Part shown: positions 15,515-24,976 of the stretch, one piece after another
How the letters are laid out: the number at the start of each line of letters is the position of its first letter
How positions within the stretch are numbered: the stretch's first letter is position 1
Source of the DNA: Chitinophaga sp. sic0106
GTDB taxonomy: Bacteria > Bacteroidota > Bacteroidia > Chitinophagales > Chitinophagaceae
Direction: 5' to 3'
Length of the DNA stretch: 64,000 nucleotides
Assembly: GCF_019219075.1 (NCBI RefSeq)
Contig: NZ_JAHUWJ010000001.1
Span: 372,001 to 436,000 of the forward strand
Program-made: the position numbers and the translations under genes
Notes under the pieces: model-generated
What the model saw: the letters and a program-made list of their open reading frames with translations, nothing else
Told to the model about the DNA's origin: nothing
Database searches by the model: none

Positions 15515-18502
15515 ATGATGAAACAATTACTGGTTGCTGGACTTACAGGCTTGATGTTGACCGGAAGTGCGATTCCTGTACCGCCTTCGGTATTGACAAA
15601 AAAGAAAGACAAAAAAACAGCTACGCATAGCAATACCACTATTCGCAAACAGGACCCGGCAAGCGCCTGGGTCGACAGTGTGTTCAACTCACTTACCCCG
15701 GATGAAAGGATTGCCCAGCTGATTATGATACGCGCCCACTCCAACCTCGGACAGGATCATATCAACGCAGTAGTGAAAGACATACAGGATAATAAAGTAG
15801 GTGGCATCATCTTCTTCCAGGGAGGCCCTGTAAGAGAAGCCAACCTCACCAATTATTATCAGTCCATCTCTAAAGTACCACTGCTGGTGGCGATCGATGG
15901 AGAGTGGGGGCTCGGTATGCGGCTCGACAGTGTCATCTCCCTGCCAAGAAATATGATGGTAGGCGCTATACAGGATAGTACGCTGGCATATGAATATGGA
16001 AAACTGCTCGCGGAGCAATGTAAGCGAATTGGTATCCATATTGACTTTGCACCGGATATAGATGTGAACAACAACCCGAATAACCCGGTTATCAACGACC
16101 GTTCCTTCGGAGAAAATAAATACCAGGTAGCACGCATGGGGGTGGCCATGATAAAGGGTATGCAGGATAATGGCGTAATGGCCAGTGCCAAGCACTTCCC
16201 CGGCCATGGCGATACCAATGTGGATTCCCACCTGGATTTACCATCTATCAACAAAACCCGGAAACAGCTGGACTCACTGGAGCTTTATCCCTTCAGAGCC
16301 GCTATAGCAGCAGGTGTTGGATCAGTAATGATCGGTCACCTCTATATTCCGGCCATTGATGCTAAAGCGAATACACCTACATCTATCTCCTACAAAGCCG
16401 TTACCAAACTGCTGAGAGAAGAACTGGGCTTTGATGGACTCACCATCACGGATGCCCTGGAAATGAAAGGCATTGCGAAGTTTTACACCAAAGGCCAGGA
16501 GTCGCTGCAATCCTTATTGGCAGGTAACGACCTTATGATCCTTCCTTCCACTGCAAAAGGTAGTGTGGATGCCATCCGCAAGGCCATCAAAAAAGGGCAG
16601 ATCAGCCAGGGTGAAGTAGATAGCCGTGTGAAACGGGTGCTCCGTGCTAAATACAACCTGGGCCTGAACAAGCCTCAGATTATTGATACAAGGAACATCA
16701 CAGAAGATATTAACGCTAAAACGGATTCCCTGCGCCGGAAAATAGCTGAGAAAGCTATTACCCTCCTGGGTAATGATGATAAACTGATTCCGTTTTCGCC
16801 TGCCATGACCCAGCAAAAACTGGCAGTGGTTGCGGTAGGGGCGGATGCAAGCAATCCTTTCATTGAAGCCGTTAAAGCACTGAAGCCAGGTACAGATGCT
16901 TTTGTGTTTACCGGCCGCCAAACGGTAGAACAGATTGCACCAATCGTTTCTAAAATCCAGCGTGATTATAAAGCGGTGATCATCAGTCTGCATAATTTTA
17001 GTCGCCGCCCGGCTAATAACTTTGGCCTTACTATGGCGGAGCGACTGATTATCCGCCAGTTGCAGCAGGAGTTACCATCTGCTACCGTGGTTTTCGGAAA
17101 TCCTTATGCATTGCAGTATTTCTGCGAAGCGCCACATCTGCTGGCCGCCTACGAAGATGACTCTACTACCCAGAAAGTGGCCGCAGAGATTTTATTCGGA
17201 AAGCTGGCGCCAGAAGGTAAGCTCCCGGTAAGCGTTTGTCCATCTTTCCCATCCGGGTCAGGGGTAACGTATAAACTGAATGAATTTACTACCCTGCCGG
17301 AATCCACACCGGAAAAGGAGGGACTCAATCCACAGGCGCTGCTCCGTATCGATAACCTGGCAAGTGATATGATCAGCAGGGGGGCTGCACCTGGCTGTGA
17401 AGTGCTGGCACTCAAAAATGGCAAAGTGGTGTTTAACCGCTGCTATGGCCATTTTGAATATAACAGTAAAGAGCCCGTAACACCTAAGTCGATATACGAT
17501 GTGGCTTCCGTTACGAAAGTTTGTGCTACCACCCTTTCAGTCATGAAACTTTATGACGAAGGTAAAATCAGCCTGGATGCCACTTTAGGTACCTATCTTC
17601 CCTTTACACAAGGGTCAGATAAGGCGGGGCTCAAGATCAGGGATATCCTGCTGCACCAGGCAGGATTAGTGGCCTACATTCCCTTTTACAAAGATTTAAT
17701 CGATGCCGCGGGCGTACCTGATTCAACGATTTTTCACAGTACTACAGGTCCGGGTTATACTACACGTGTAGCCGAAAACCTTTACCTGATGGACTCCTAC
17801 AAGGATACCCTCTGGAGAAAGATCCTGGACAGTAAACTGAATACCCGTCAGGGCTATGTTTACAGTGATCTGGATTTTATTTTTTTGGGGAAGATAGTAG
17901 AGGAAATTTCAGGTAAACCGCTCAACCAGTATGTGCAGGATACTTTTTACGATCCGTTAGGACTGGAAACGACGGGATTTCTGCCAAGGAATCGTTTTCC
18001 ATTGTCGCAGATAGCACCTACTGAGCGGGAACCTAATTACCGCATGCAGCTGCTGCGCGGCGATGTGCATGATCCCACTGCTGCTATGTTTGGGGAAGTT
18101 GCCGGGCATGCCGGTTTATTTTCGGATGCACACGACCTGGCGGTGCTCATGCAACTATTATTGAACAGAGGCACATTTAACAACAAACAATACCTGCGTC
18201 CTGAAACAGTGGAGCTGTTTACCAGCTACGGCAGTAGTATCAGCCGCAGGGGACTGGGCTTCGATAAAACAGAAAAGAATAACGCCAGCCGTCATGAAGG
18301 TTATCCTTCGAGGCTCGCCACCGGTGCTACTTTTGGGCACACCGGGTTTACCGGCACCTGTGTATGGGCTGACCCGTCTACCGGATTGGTATTTGTTTTT
18401 TTGAGCAACCGGGTGTATCCTAACGGTGGCGCCAACACGAAAATATCTGCACTCAATACCAGGGGCAAAATGATGGATGTTTTTTATGAAGCGATGATGT
18501 AG
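15515..18502 (+). CDS. Secreted GH3 (NagZ-like) beta-N-acetylglucosaminidase fused to a class C beta-lactamase-fold serine hydrolase
   Basis: The 995-residue protein begins at the tandem ATGs 15515/15518, which give a signal peptide (LLVAGLTGLMLTGSA). An upstream in-frame ATG at 15470 would spoil it. Residues about 55-375 are a GH3 domain with the NagZ hallmark KHFPGHG (226-232), then DSHLDLP, and the nucleophile Asp313 in ITDALEM. A GH3 C-terminal-like domain follows to about 600. Residues about 615-995 are a penicillin-binding/beta-lactamase fold with SVTK (665-668), YSD and HTG. In Bacillus, separate NagZ and the AmiE amidase of the same two folds dismantle muropeptides. I infer that this fusion trims N-acetylglucosamine and peptide from wall fragments in the periplasm. 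A role as a beta-lactamase is less likely. Confidence 0.9.
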   Translation: MMKQLLVAGLTGLMLTGSAIPVPPSVLTKKKDKKTATHSNTTIRKQDPASAWVDSVFNSLTPDERIAQLIMIRAHSNLGQDHINAVVKDIQDNKVGGIIFFQGGPVREANLTNYYQSISKVPLLVAIDGEWGLGMRLDSVISLPRNMMVGAIQDSTLAYEYGKLLAEQCKRIGIHIDFAPDIDVNNNPNNPVINDRSFGENKYQVARMGVAMIKGMQDNGVMASAKHFPGHGDTNVDSHLDLPSINKTRKQLDSLELYPFRAAIAAGVGSVMIGHLYIPAIDAKANTPTSISYKAVTKLLREELGFDGLTITDALEMKGIAKFYTKGQESLQSLLAGNDLMILPSTAKGSVDAIRKAIKKGQISQGEVDSRVKRVLRAKYNLGLNKPQIIDTRNITEDINAKTDSLRRKIAEKAITLLGNDDKLIPFSPAMTQQKLAVVAVGADASNPFIEAVKALKPGTDAFVFTGRQTVEQIAPIVSKIQRDYKAVIISLHNFSRRPANNFGLTMAERLIIRQLQQELPSATVVFGNPYALQYFCEAPHLLAAYEDDSTTQKVAAEILFGKLAPEGKLPVSVCPSFPSGSGVTYKLNEFTTLPESTPEKEGLNPQALLRIDNLASDMISRGAAPGCEVLALKNGKVVFNRCYGHFEYNSKEPVTPKSIYDVASVTKVCATTLSVMKLYDEGKISLDATLGTYLPFTQGSDKAGLKIRDILLHQAGLVAYIPFYKDLIDAAGVPDSTIFHSTTGPGYTTRVAENLYLMDSYKDTLWRKILDSKLNTRQGYVYSDLDFIFLGKIVEEISGKPLNQYVQDTFYDPLGLETTGFLPRNRFPLSQIAPTEREPNYRMQLLRGDVHDPTAAMFGEVAGHAGLFSDAHDLAVLMQLLLNRGTFNNKQYLRPETVELFTSYGSSISRRGLGFDKTEKNNASRHEGYPSRLATGATFGHTGFTGTCVWADPSTGLVFVFLSNRVYPNGGANTKISALNTRGKMMDVFYEAMM

Positions 18503-18526
18503 GCAACAAAAGGAATTATAAAAAAG

Positions 18527-18556
18527 AAAGGACGCTACGTATGTGGCGTCCTTTTG
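18527..18556. terminator. Bidirectional terminator between convergent genes
   Basis: AAAGGACGC and GCGTCCTTT form a perfect 9-bp stem with a 10-base loop. The plus strand has TTTT after it, and the minus strand has TTTCTTTTTT. It serves the fusion hydrolase gene and the convergent small secreted-protein gene. Confidence 0.75.
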
Positions 18557-18576
18557 TGTTTGCTGCTGCAGGCATG

Positions 18577-19020
18577 TTATTCTACAGAGGCATTTCGGTT
18601 AACAACGGTGGATGTGTGGATTTCCACAAATTTTTCCATGATCTTGTTCTTTCCACTTCTGATTTCGAAGGAGTAGTCTCCATCTTCCAGTGATTCAAGG
18701 TTGTAGCTGCCTACATACCTTACAGTTGCAGGTAAAACTTCGCGGTGAAGCGTGAAATTATTTCTGTCTTTGATATATAAGATGAGCTTTTCGTTTTCAG
18801 GATTTTCTACAGATAGTCTGAATAACAGTGCATCTTTTGACTGTTGATTAAGCTGCATGTTAACGGCTGTTATTGCTCGTGGCGAGCCGTTTTCCGTGCG
18901 GTAATCAGATTTTACTTTGTTGAAAGCCAGCACATTATCTTGTGCGGCTGCATGGAGGGTACCAAACAAAATAGCTGCTGTCAGTATCACGCTCACTTTG
19001 GGTGCTAAAACAAATTTCAT
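18577..19020 (-). CDS. Small secreted protein of unknown function
   Basis: The 147-residue protein has a cleavable signal peptide ending AAAQ (about residue 27). The mature part is beta-rich (ALLFRLSVENPENEKLILYIKD, YNLESLEDGDYSFEIRSG), an arrangement like a single Ig-like or DUF3244-type domain, though I would not assign the family. It ends shortly after that domain with VVNRNASVE, so no type IX sorting tail is visible. It is monocistronic between the fusion hydrolase and ctaA, with a shared terminator at its 3' end. Confidence 0.55.
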   Translation of the reverse strand: MKFVLAPKVSVILTAAILFGTLHAAAQDNVLAFNKVKSDYRTENGSPRAITAVNMQLNQQSKDALLFRLSVENPENEKLILYIKDRNNFTLHREVLPATVRYVGSYNLESLEDGDYSFEIRSGKNKIMEKFVEIHTSTVVNRNASVE

Positions 19021-19196
19021 GACATTATTTTTTTAATGTTTTGCTTAATTAGGGCGGTATTAGCTAATACAATGGTGCCGTTTTATTTTCTGATGCAAAG
19101 ATCAGACGGCAGCGTTAAGGGAACATTACGCCTTTGTTAAAATAATGTGAGAAAATTGGAGGTAGTGTTGATTTCTGTCCTAATTTCGCAACGTTT

Positions 19197-20240
19197 ATGG
19201 AAGCAGTACAATTAAAGAAGAATCGCCCGGTGGCCATATGGTTATATATAGGCGTGGGCATGCTGATAGTGCAGGTACTTTTAGGAGGTATTACCCGTCT
19301 GACAGGTTCAGGATTGTCTATCACCGAGTGGCAGCCTTTGTTGGGTGCTTTCCCGCCAATGAATGAGGAAGCGTGGCAGCGTGCCTTTGACGGATATAAG
19401 CAGATTGCTCAGTTTAAGCTGGTGAATAGTCACTTCACGCTGGCGGACTTTAAGCAGATCTATTTCTGGGAGTGGTTTCACCGCGACTGGGCACGTCTGA
19501 TGGGAGTGGTTTTCCTGATTCCGTTTATTTATTTCGTCGCTAAAAAGAAGATTGATCAGTCCATGATCAATCCTATGCTGATACTATTTTTACTTGGGGG
19601 CCTGCAAGGTGCTATTGGCTGGATCATGGTGGTGAGCGGCCTCAATAACGAGGATATCCGTGTAAGCCATATCCGGTTGGCCATTCACTTTATTTCCGCG
19701 TTGGTGCTGTTGTGCTATGTATTTTGGTTCGCGATGCGCCTGAGTGTAAAGCAGCAGCAGATATTGCATGTACCGGCACTACGGAAGCTCAACGGTTGGT
19801 TACTGGGAATCGTGGCAATGCAACTGATATACGGTGCATTCATGGCGGGTATGCATGCTGCCTTGAACGCAAACACCTGGCCGGACATCAATGGTGCGTG
19901 GGTACCAACCGGTATGTTTAGCAGCGGTAGCATCTTCCATGATATTATTCATAATCCAATTGCCATTCAGTTTATCCACAGAGGGCTGGCCTACCTGATC
20001 ACTGTGCTGGTGGTAATATGGTGGTTGAAATCTGCTCATGTACCTGCACATACCCAGTTGCATGCCATCCGATATCTCCCGTTATTATTAGTATTACTGC
20101 AGGTATTACTCGGGGTACTTACACTTTTAAATAGTCAGACGCAAATACCTATTATGTACGCCATACTCCATCAGGGCGTGGGTATGCTACTGCTGCTCTC
20201 GCTGGTATGGACTTACTTCCTGAGCAGGGGAAAGGCATAA
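19197..20240 (+). CDS. ctaA: Heme A synthase (COX15/CtaA family)
   Basis: The 347-residue protein has eight predicted membrane helices and the family motifs: GGITRLTGSGLSITEW near the start, EWFHRDWARLMG, HIRLAIHF and the late QFIHRGLAYL. The four helix-borne histidines in these motifs would hold heme. CtaA oxidises heme O to heme A for cytochrome c oxidase in the inner membrane. Its usual neighbours (ctaB, cox genes) are not in the window, so it is encoded away from the oxidase genes. The patatin gene begins 62 bp downstream. Confidence 0.95.
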   Translation: MEAVQLKKNRPVAIWLYIGVGMLIVQVLLGGITRLTGSGLSITEWQPLLGAFPPMNEEAWQRAFDGYKQIAQFKLVNSHFTLADFKQIYFWEWFHRDWARLMGVVFLIPFIYFVAKKKIDQSMINPMLILFLLGGLQGAIGWIMVVSGLNNEDIRVSHIRLAIHFISALVLLCYVFWFAMRLSVKQQQILHVPALRKLNGWLLGIVAMQLIYGAFMAGMHAALNANTWPDINGAWVPTGMFSSGSIFHDIIHNPIAIQFIHRGLAYLITVLVVIWWLKSAHVPAHTQLHAIRYLPLLLVLLQVLLGVLTLLNSQTQIPIMYAILHQGVGMLLLLSLVWTYFLSRGKA

Positions 20241-20302
20241 TTACGGGTATAAATACGGTTTCATAGTTGCAAATCCGTATTTTTATTTGTAATTATCGTC
20301 CG

Positions 20303-22531
20303 ATGAAGGTGAAGTTATTGCTTATCAAAACATACTATTCTTTCCCTGTACAGCTGTTACTCCTGCATTTCAGGAAGTACCAGGTGTTATTGATCTTCTG
20401 GGTGATATTATTCAGCACCATCAATGGTGGTTTTGCCAAGGTATTCGGAGGGGACGCCTTATATCTGGCCCCGGAATACCTTGGCAAGGTGAATTTCTAC
20501 AGTACAGCCATCCTTGGGATTGCCACAGGCATTTTCATTATGAGCTGGCATATCACTACTTTTATTCTCCACACCGGCAGGTTTAAATTTCTGGCTACTA
20601 CCAGCCAGCCTTTTTTCCGGTATTGTCTGAATAACTCTATCATCCCGCTGGCTTTCCTGATTTGCCTGCTGTATCGGGGGTGGGAGTATCAGCGTTACCA
20701 GGAGCTGAGCACCATTCCGGAAATATTTCTGCTGGCAGAAGGTTTTATCAGTGGCGTGCTGTTTATTATCTTCTTTTCATTTTTCTATTTCTTTAATGCG
20801 GATAAAAATATCGGCCGCCGCCTGGAGCGGAAGTTCGGGAACCCGCGCAATTTCCTGCGCACCATTCTTAAGCCTACCCAGGAGCCGGACGAGAACGCAC
20901 TGCCGGTAAACAATTACTTCTCTACCTTCTGGCGTATCAGAAGAGCAAGGAAAGTGGACCATTACAATAAGCATTATCTGGATTCCATCCTGAAGCAGCA
21001 TCACTTTGCGGCGATGATCGCCGTTGGCTGTGCGCTGATTTTTATGGTGATACTGTCCAGTATGATGGATTATAATGCGTTCAGAATTCCTGCCGGCGCC
21101 AGCGTACTGATATTTTTTGCGTTCCTGATCGGGATAGCAGGAGCCTTTTCGTATATGCTGCAAACATGGTCTATCCCCATATTGCTGGTCATGCTTTTTG
21201 GCGTGAACTGGATGGTGGAACATGACCTGATCGATAACCGGAATAAAGCCTACGGATTAGATTATAAGCATAAGGAGAATCGCCCGGAATATAGTCCACA
21301 AGCGTTGCAGCAGTTTTTTACCAGGGAGAGAGCTGATACCGACAAGGTAAAAACCCTCGAAGTGCTGAAGAAATGGCGGGCTAAATTTCCTGCGGATAAG
21401 AAGCCGCCATTGATCGTGATGAACTTCAGCGGGGGAGGGAGTCGTAGCGCCACCTGGACGATGCACGTATTGCAACGGCTTGACAGCTTGCTGCAAGGCC
21501 GTTTGATGCCTCATACCGTATTAATGACGGGGGCTTCCGGTGGCATGATGGGCGCCACTTACTTCAGGGAGTTATATTATCGCCAGCAGCAGGGGCAACA
21601 GGTGCAGCTGTCAAGTTTAGTATACCCGGAGAAGGTATCTAAAGACCTGCTCAATCCTGTATTTACTGCCATGGCGGTTAATGATTTCATTGCGCCTTTC
21701 TGGACTTTTAAAATTGGCAATAATCATTATGCGAAAGACAGGGGCTATGCTTTTGAAAAACAGTTGAATCAGAACACCGATAACATTCTCAATAAAATCA
21801 TTCAGGATTATAAGCAGGCAGAAGAAACGGCTACTATTCCGATGTTGATCTGGAATGCAACAATTAACGCTGATGGTCGCCGGTTGATGATTAGCCCGTT
21901 GCCAATCAGCTACTTATGTGCGCCTGAGTATAAATATCCCACCAGGCAGGTAAGGGATATTGACGGGGTTGATTTTACGCAGTATTTTTCCCGCCAGGAT
22001 GCGCCTGGTTTACTTGTTACCAGTGCTATCCGCATGTGCGCTACGTTTCCATATGTATTGCCAAATGCGTTTTTACCGAGCAATCCAATTGTGGATGTGA
22101 TGGATGCAGGCATCAGGGATAACTTTGGCCAGCAAACAACACTACGTTATTTATACAGCTTTCGGGAATGGATAAACGAAAATACTTCAGACGTGGTGTA
22201 TATCCAGGTGCGTGATACCCGTAAGAATGATATTTCTCCCATCAAGAAAACAAAGGATCTTCCGGATTTATTGTTTGAGCCGCTTTTCACGATGCAGCAG
22301 CACTGGAGCGCTATGCAGGACTTTGATCAGGATGACCTGATCAATTACATGGAAGGGTATTTCCCGAACAAGTTTCACCGGGTGATTTTCCAGTATGTAC
22401 CCCAGCACCAGGACAAAGCCGCGGCATTATCCTGGCACCTGACCAGCCGTGAAAAGCTGGACATTGCCAATGCGATTGAAAACCCTGCCAATCAGAGTGC
22501 ATTGGACTATGTGGTAAAGCTCCTGCAGTAG
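20303..22531 (+). CDS. Patatin-like phospholipase with multi-helix membrane domain
   Basis: The start at 20303 is preferred over an upstream in-frame codon at 20267. The 742-residue protein has about seven membrane helices in the first 300 residues, then a patatin domain. Its oxyanion loop is SGGGSRS, the nucleophile is Ser412 in GASGG, and the partner Asp601 lies in VMDAGIRDN (the DG/A-G motif), so both catalytic residues are present. Patatins hydrolyse acyl esters of phospholipids. A long N-terminal membrane domain is unusual and would fix the lipase to the inner membrane with the active domain probably facing the cytoplasm. It has no obvious partner nearby. Confidence 0.85.
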   Translation: MKVKLLLIKTYYSFPVQLLLLHFRKYQVLLIFWVILFSTINGGFAKVFGGDALYLAPEYLGKVNFYSTAILGIATGIFIMSWHITTFILHTGRFKFLATTSQPFFRYCLNNSIIPLAFLICLLYRGWEYQRYQELSTIPEIFLLAEGFISGVLFIIFFSFFYFFNADKNIGRRLERKFGNPRNFLRTILKPTQEPDENALPVNNYFSTFWRIRRARKVDHYNKHYLDSILKQHHFAAMIAVGCALIFMVILSSMMDYNAFRIPAGASVLIFFAFLIGIAGAFSYMLQTWSIPILLVMLFGVNWMVEHDLIDNRNKAYGLDYKHKENRPEYSPQALQQFFTRERADTDKVKTLEVLKKWRAKFPADKKPPLIVMNFSGGGSRSATWTMHVLQRLDSLLQGRLMPHTVLMTGASGGMMGATYFRELYYRQQQGQQVQLSSLVYPEKVSKDLLNPVFTAMAVNDFIAPFWTFKIGNNHYAKDRGYAFEKQLNQNTDNILNKIIQDYKQAEETATIPMLIWNATINADGRRLMISPLPISYLCAPEYKYPTRQVRDIDGVDFTQYFSRQDAPGLLVTSAIRMCATFPYVLPNAFLPSNPIVDVMDAGIRDNFGQQTTLRYLYSFREWINENTSDVVYIQVRDTRKNDISPIKKTKDLPDLLFEPLFTMQQHWSAMQDFDQDDLINYMEGYFPNKFHRVIFQYVPQHQDKAAALSWHLTSREKLDIANAIENPANQSALDYVVKLLQ

Positions 22532-22760
22532 TGGCATGATGAATTTTATGTAGGCTTCCATGTAGCAGGGTGAGCAGTACTACGATATAATTTCTACTAA
22601 ATATGGTTTGGTCAAAGGTATTTGCTTTTTTAGAAGAGTGATATACAATTAGTTGTGTATAAACTTCTGGAAATCATGCTCTTGTACTGATAATTATCGA
22701 CGTGACCAAATGATTACATTTATTTAAAGGTGAGGCGCCTGCATTCTCGCCACATTTTCG

Positions 22761-22768
22761 TACCTTTG
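22761..22768 (+). promoter_or_regulatory. -7 box of typA (TACCTTTG)
   Basis: TACCTTTG fits TANNTTTG exactly and is followed by CGGCC. It lies 65 bp upstream of the typA ATG. No -33 TTG is seen at the right distance. Confidence 0.6.
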
Positions 22769-22832
22769 CGGCCTCATTTTGTAGCTATTAGCGGAAAATT
22801 TGTTAATGGCTGATAGCTAAAGACATAAGTAT

Positions 22833-24641
22833 ATGAATATTCGTAATATTGCTATTATTGCACACGTAGACCATGGTAAGACTACCTTGGTGGACAAAAT
22901 CCTTCATCACACTAACGTATTTCGTGAGAATCAGGAATCCGGTGAGTTGATCATGGATAGTAACGATCTCGAAAGAGAGCGTGGTATCACTATCTTCAGT
23001 AAGAATGCTTCTGTTGAATATAAGGGTACAAAAATCAACGTGATTGATACTCCGGGCCACGCCGACTTTGGTGGTGAGGTAGAGCGTGTATTGAAAATGG
23101 CTGATGGTGTGATCCTGCTGGTGGATGCCTTTGAAGGACCAATGCCTCAGACTCGTTTCGTACTTCAGAAAGCGCTGCAGCTGAATCTGAAACCAATTGT
23201 GGTTATCAACAAGGTGGATAAAGAGAACTGCCGTCCTGATGAGGTGCATGATGCAGTATTCGAACTGTTCTTCAACCTGGATGCAAATGAGGAGCAGCTG
23301 AACTTCCCAACTTTCTACGGTTCTGGTAAGAATGGTTGGTTCAACAGTTCACTGACTCAGTCAGAAGATATTACTCCTTTAATGGATGGTATCCTGGAAC
23401 ACGTTCCGGAGCCTAAAGTAGAGGAAGGTACTGTTCAGATGCAGATTACATCCCTGGATTATTCTTCTTTCCTTGGTCGTATTGCTGTGGGTAGAGTTGC
23501 CCGCGGTACTATTGCTGAGAACCAGTGGATCAGCTTAATGCAGGCTGATGGTACCATCAAAAAACAAAAAGTTCGCGAGTTGTATATTTTCGAAGCCCTG
23601 GGTAAGAGAAAAGTTACAGAAGTAATTGCGGGTGATATTTGTGCGGTGGTTGGTATTGAAGGTTTCAACATTGGCGATACCATTGCTGATGCTGAGTTCC
23701 CTGAAGCCCTGCCAGTGATCAGTGTAGATGAGCCTACTATGAACATGCTGTTCGGTATTAACAACTCTCCGTTCTTTGGTAAGGATGGTAAGTTTGTAAC
23801 CAGCCGTCACCTGCGTGATCGTTTGATTAAAGAAACTGAAAAGAATCTGGCGCTGCGTGTTGTTGATTCTGACAATGCGGATAGCTTCCTGGTATATGGC
23901 CGTGGTATCCTGCACTTAGGTGTATTGATTGAAACCATGCGTCGTGAAGGTTATGAGTTGACTGTAGGTCAGCCACAGGTTATCGTTAAGAACATTGACG
24001 GTAAGAAAAGTGAGCCTTACGAGATCCTGGTAGTAGACGTTCCTCAGGAATTTGCGAGCAAGGTAATCGACCTGGTTACCCGTCGTAAAGGTGAAATGCT
24101 GATCATGGAAACCAAAGGCGAAATGCAGCATCTGGAATTCGAAATTCCTTCCCGTGGTTTGATCGGTCTGCGTACGCAGATGCTGACAGCTACTGCTGGT
24201 GAGGCTGTAATGGCACACCGTTTCAGTGAGTACAAAGGTTGGAAAGGTGCGATCCCTGGCCGTAACAACGGTGTGTTGATTGCTAAGGAAGCTGGTACTA
24301 CTACCGGTTACTCTTTGGACAAACTGCAGGATCGTGGTTTCTTCTTTGTTGATCCAGGAGAAGAAGTGTACAAGGGTATGATCATCGGTGAAAATAACAA
24401 GCCTGGTGACCTGGTTGTAAATGCAAACGAAGGTAAAAAACTGACGAACATGCGCGCAAGCGGAAGTGATGCAGCTACCAACATTGCACCTAAAACCCTG
24501 ATGACACTGGAAGAATGCATGGAGTATATCCAGCCTGACGAGTGTATCGAGGTTACGCCTAACCACATCCGTATGCGTAAAGTAATGCTGGATGAGGAAG
24601 ATCGTAAGAAATATGCGAAGAGTTATAAAGCTGAAGCTTAA
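22833..24641 (+). CDS. typA: Translational GTPase TypA/BipA
   Basis: The 602-residue GTPase belongs to the EF-G family and helps 50S assembly and stress adaptation. The G motifs are AHVDHGKTT (G1), DTPGHADFGG (G3) and NKVDK (G4), followed by domains II, III and V, and the BipA-specific C-terminal domain with the basic loop TPNHIRMRK near residue 580. The length is normal. It has its own -7 box and a strong terminator, so it is probably monocistronic. Confidence 0.97.
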   Translation: MNIRNIAIIAHVDHGKTTLVDKILHHTNVFRENQESGELIMDSNDLERERGITIFSKNASVEYKGTKINVIDTPGHADFGGEVERVLKMADGVILLVDAFEGPMPQTRFVLQKALQLNLKPIVVINKVDKENCRPDEVHDAVFELFFNLDANEEQLNFPTFYGSGKNGWFNSSLTQSEDITPLMDGILEHVPEPKVEEGTVQMQITSLDYSSFLGRIAVGRVARGTIAENQWISLMQADGTIKKQKVRELYIFEALGKRKVTEVIAGDICAVVGIEGFNIGDTIADAEFPEALPVISVDEPTMNMLFGINNSPFFGKDGKFVTSRHLRDRLIKETEKNLALRVVDSDNADSFLVYGRGILHLGVLIETMRREGYELTVGQPQVIVKNIDGKKSEPYEILVVDVPQEFASKVIDLVTRRKGEMLIMETKGEMQHLEFEIPSRGLIGLRTQMLTATAGEAVMAHRFSEYKGWKGAIPGRNNGVLIAKEAGTTTGYSLDKLQDRGFFFVDPGEEVYKGMIIGENNKPGDLVVNANEGKKLTNMRASGSDAATNIAPKTLMTLEECMEYIQPDECIEVTPNHIRMRKVMLDEEDRKKYAKSYKAEA

Positions 24642-24663
24642 TTTTCAGCCTGATATTATAGCG

Positions 24664-24694
24664 AAGCCGGTGGAGTGATCCACCGGCTTTTTTT
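24664..24694 (+). terminator. Intrinsic terminator of typA
   Basis: A perfect 11-bp GC-rich stem (AAGCCGGTGGA with TCCACCGGCTT, GTGA loop) is followed by a run of seven T. Confidence 0.95.
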
Positions 24695-24708
24695 ATGCAG
24701 AGGTCTGG

Positions 24709-24852
24709 ATTATTCTCCTATGCCTTCGGTCCGGGAGACAAAGGCATAGTGGTCCGCCGATAGGGCCGAACGCTATACATTATTCTCCTATGCCTTCGGT
24801 CCAGGAGCCAAATCCATAGTGTTCCGCCGATAGGGCCGCACACTATGGATTT
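24709..24852. repeat. Two tandem 70-bp units with internal palindromes
   Basis: The 70-bp unit starting ATTATTCTCCTATGCC at 24709 recurs at 24779 with a handful of changes. Each unit holds the core TCCGCCGATAGGGCCG. In unit 2 this core is the loop of a perfect 13-bp inverted repeat (AAATCCATAGTGT at 24810-24822, ACACTATGGATTT at 24840-24852). In unit 1 a different palindrome (TATGCCTT/AAGGCATA) dominates. Two units are too few for a CRISPR array. They look like a BIME-like intergenic repeat family. Confidence 0.8.
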
Positions 24853-24891
24853 ACATCTAAACCAGGTTCCCGAATGCAGATTCATTACAGC

Positions 24892-24924
24892 AAAAAAAAT
24901 CCCCGCCCAGGAAAAGGCAGGGAT
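24892..24924 (-). terminator. Strong minus-strand terminator far from any minus-strand gene
   Basis: On the minus strand ATCCCTGCC pairs with GGCGGGGAT (one G-T wobble) and is followed by eight T. The nearest minus-strand gene, recA, ends 432 bp upstream of it, so it either ends a long recA 3' tail or an untranslated RNA. Confidence 0.8.
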
Positions 24925-24976
24925 GTGCATACTAACCCAATGCTTACTAAAACTAAAACGATTTTCAGTTTCGTTT

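Noticed and set aside
22603..22711. TTTGGTCA and TGACCAAA inverted pair upstream of typA
   Set aside because: The arms are 8 bp and about 90 bp apart with nothing linking them; chance is a good explanation.
24709..24852. Possible CRISPR array
   Set aside because: Only two units with imperfect identity across the whole 70 bp, no spacer/repeat distinction and no cas genes.
24718..24930. 70-codon minus-strand frame over the tandem repeats
   Set aside because: It runs through the terminator and repeat units, so it is an artefact of repeat sequence.
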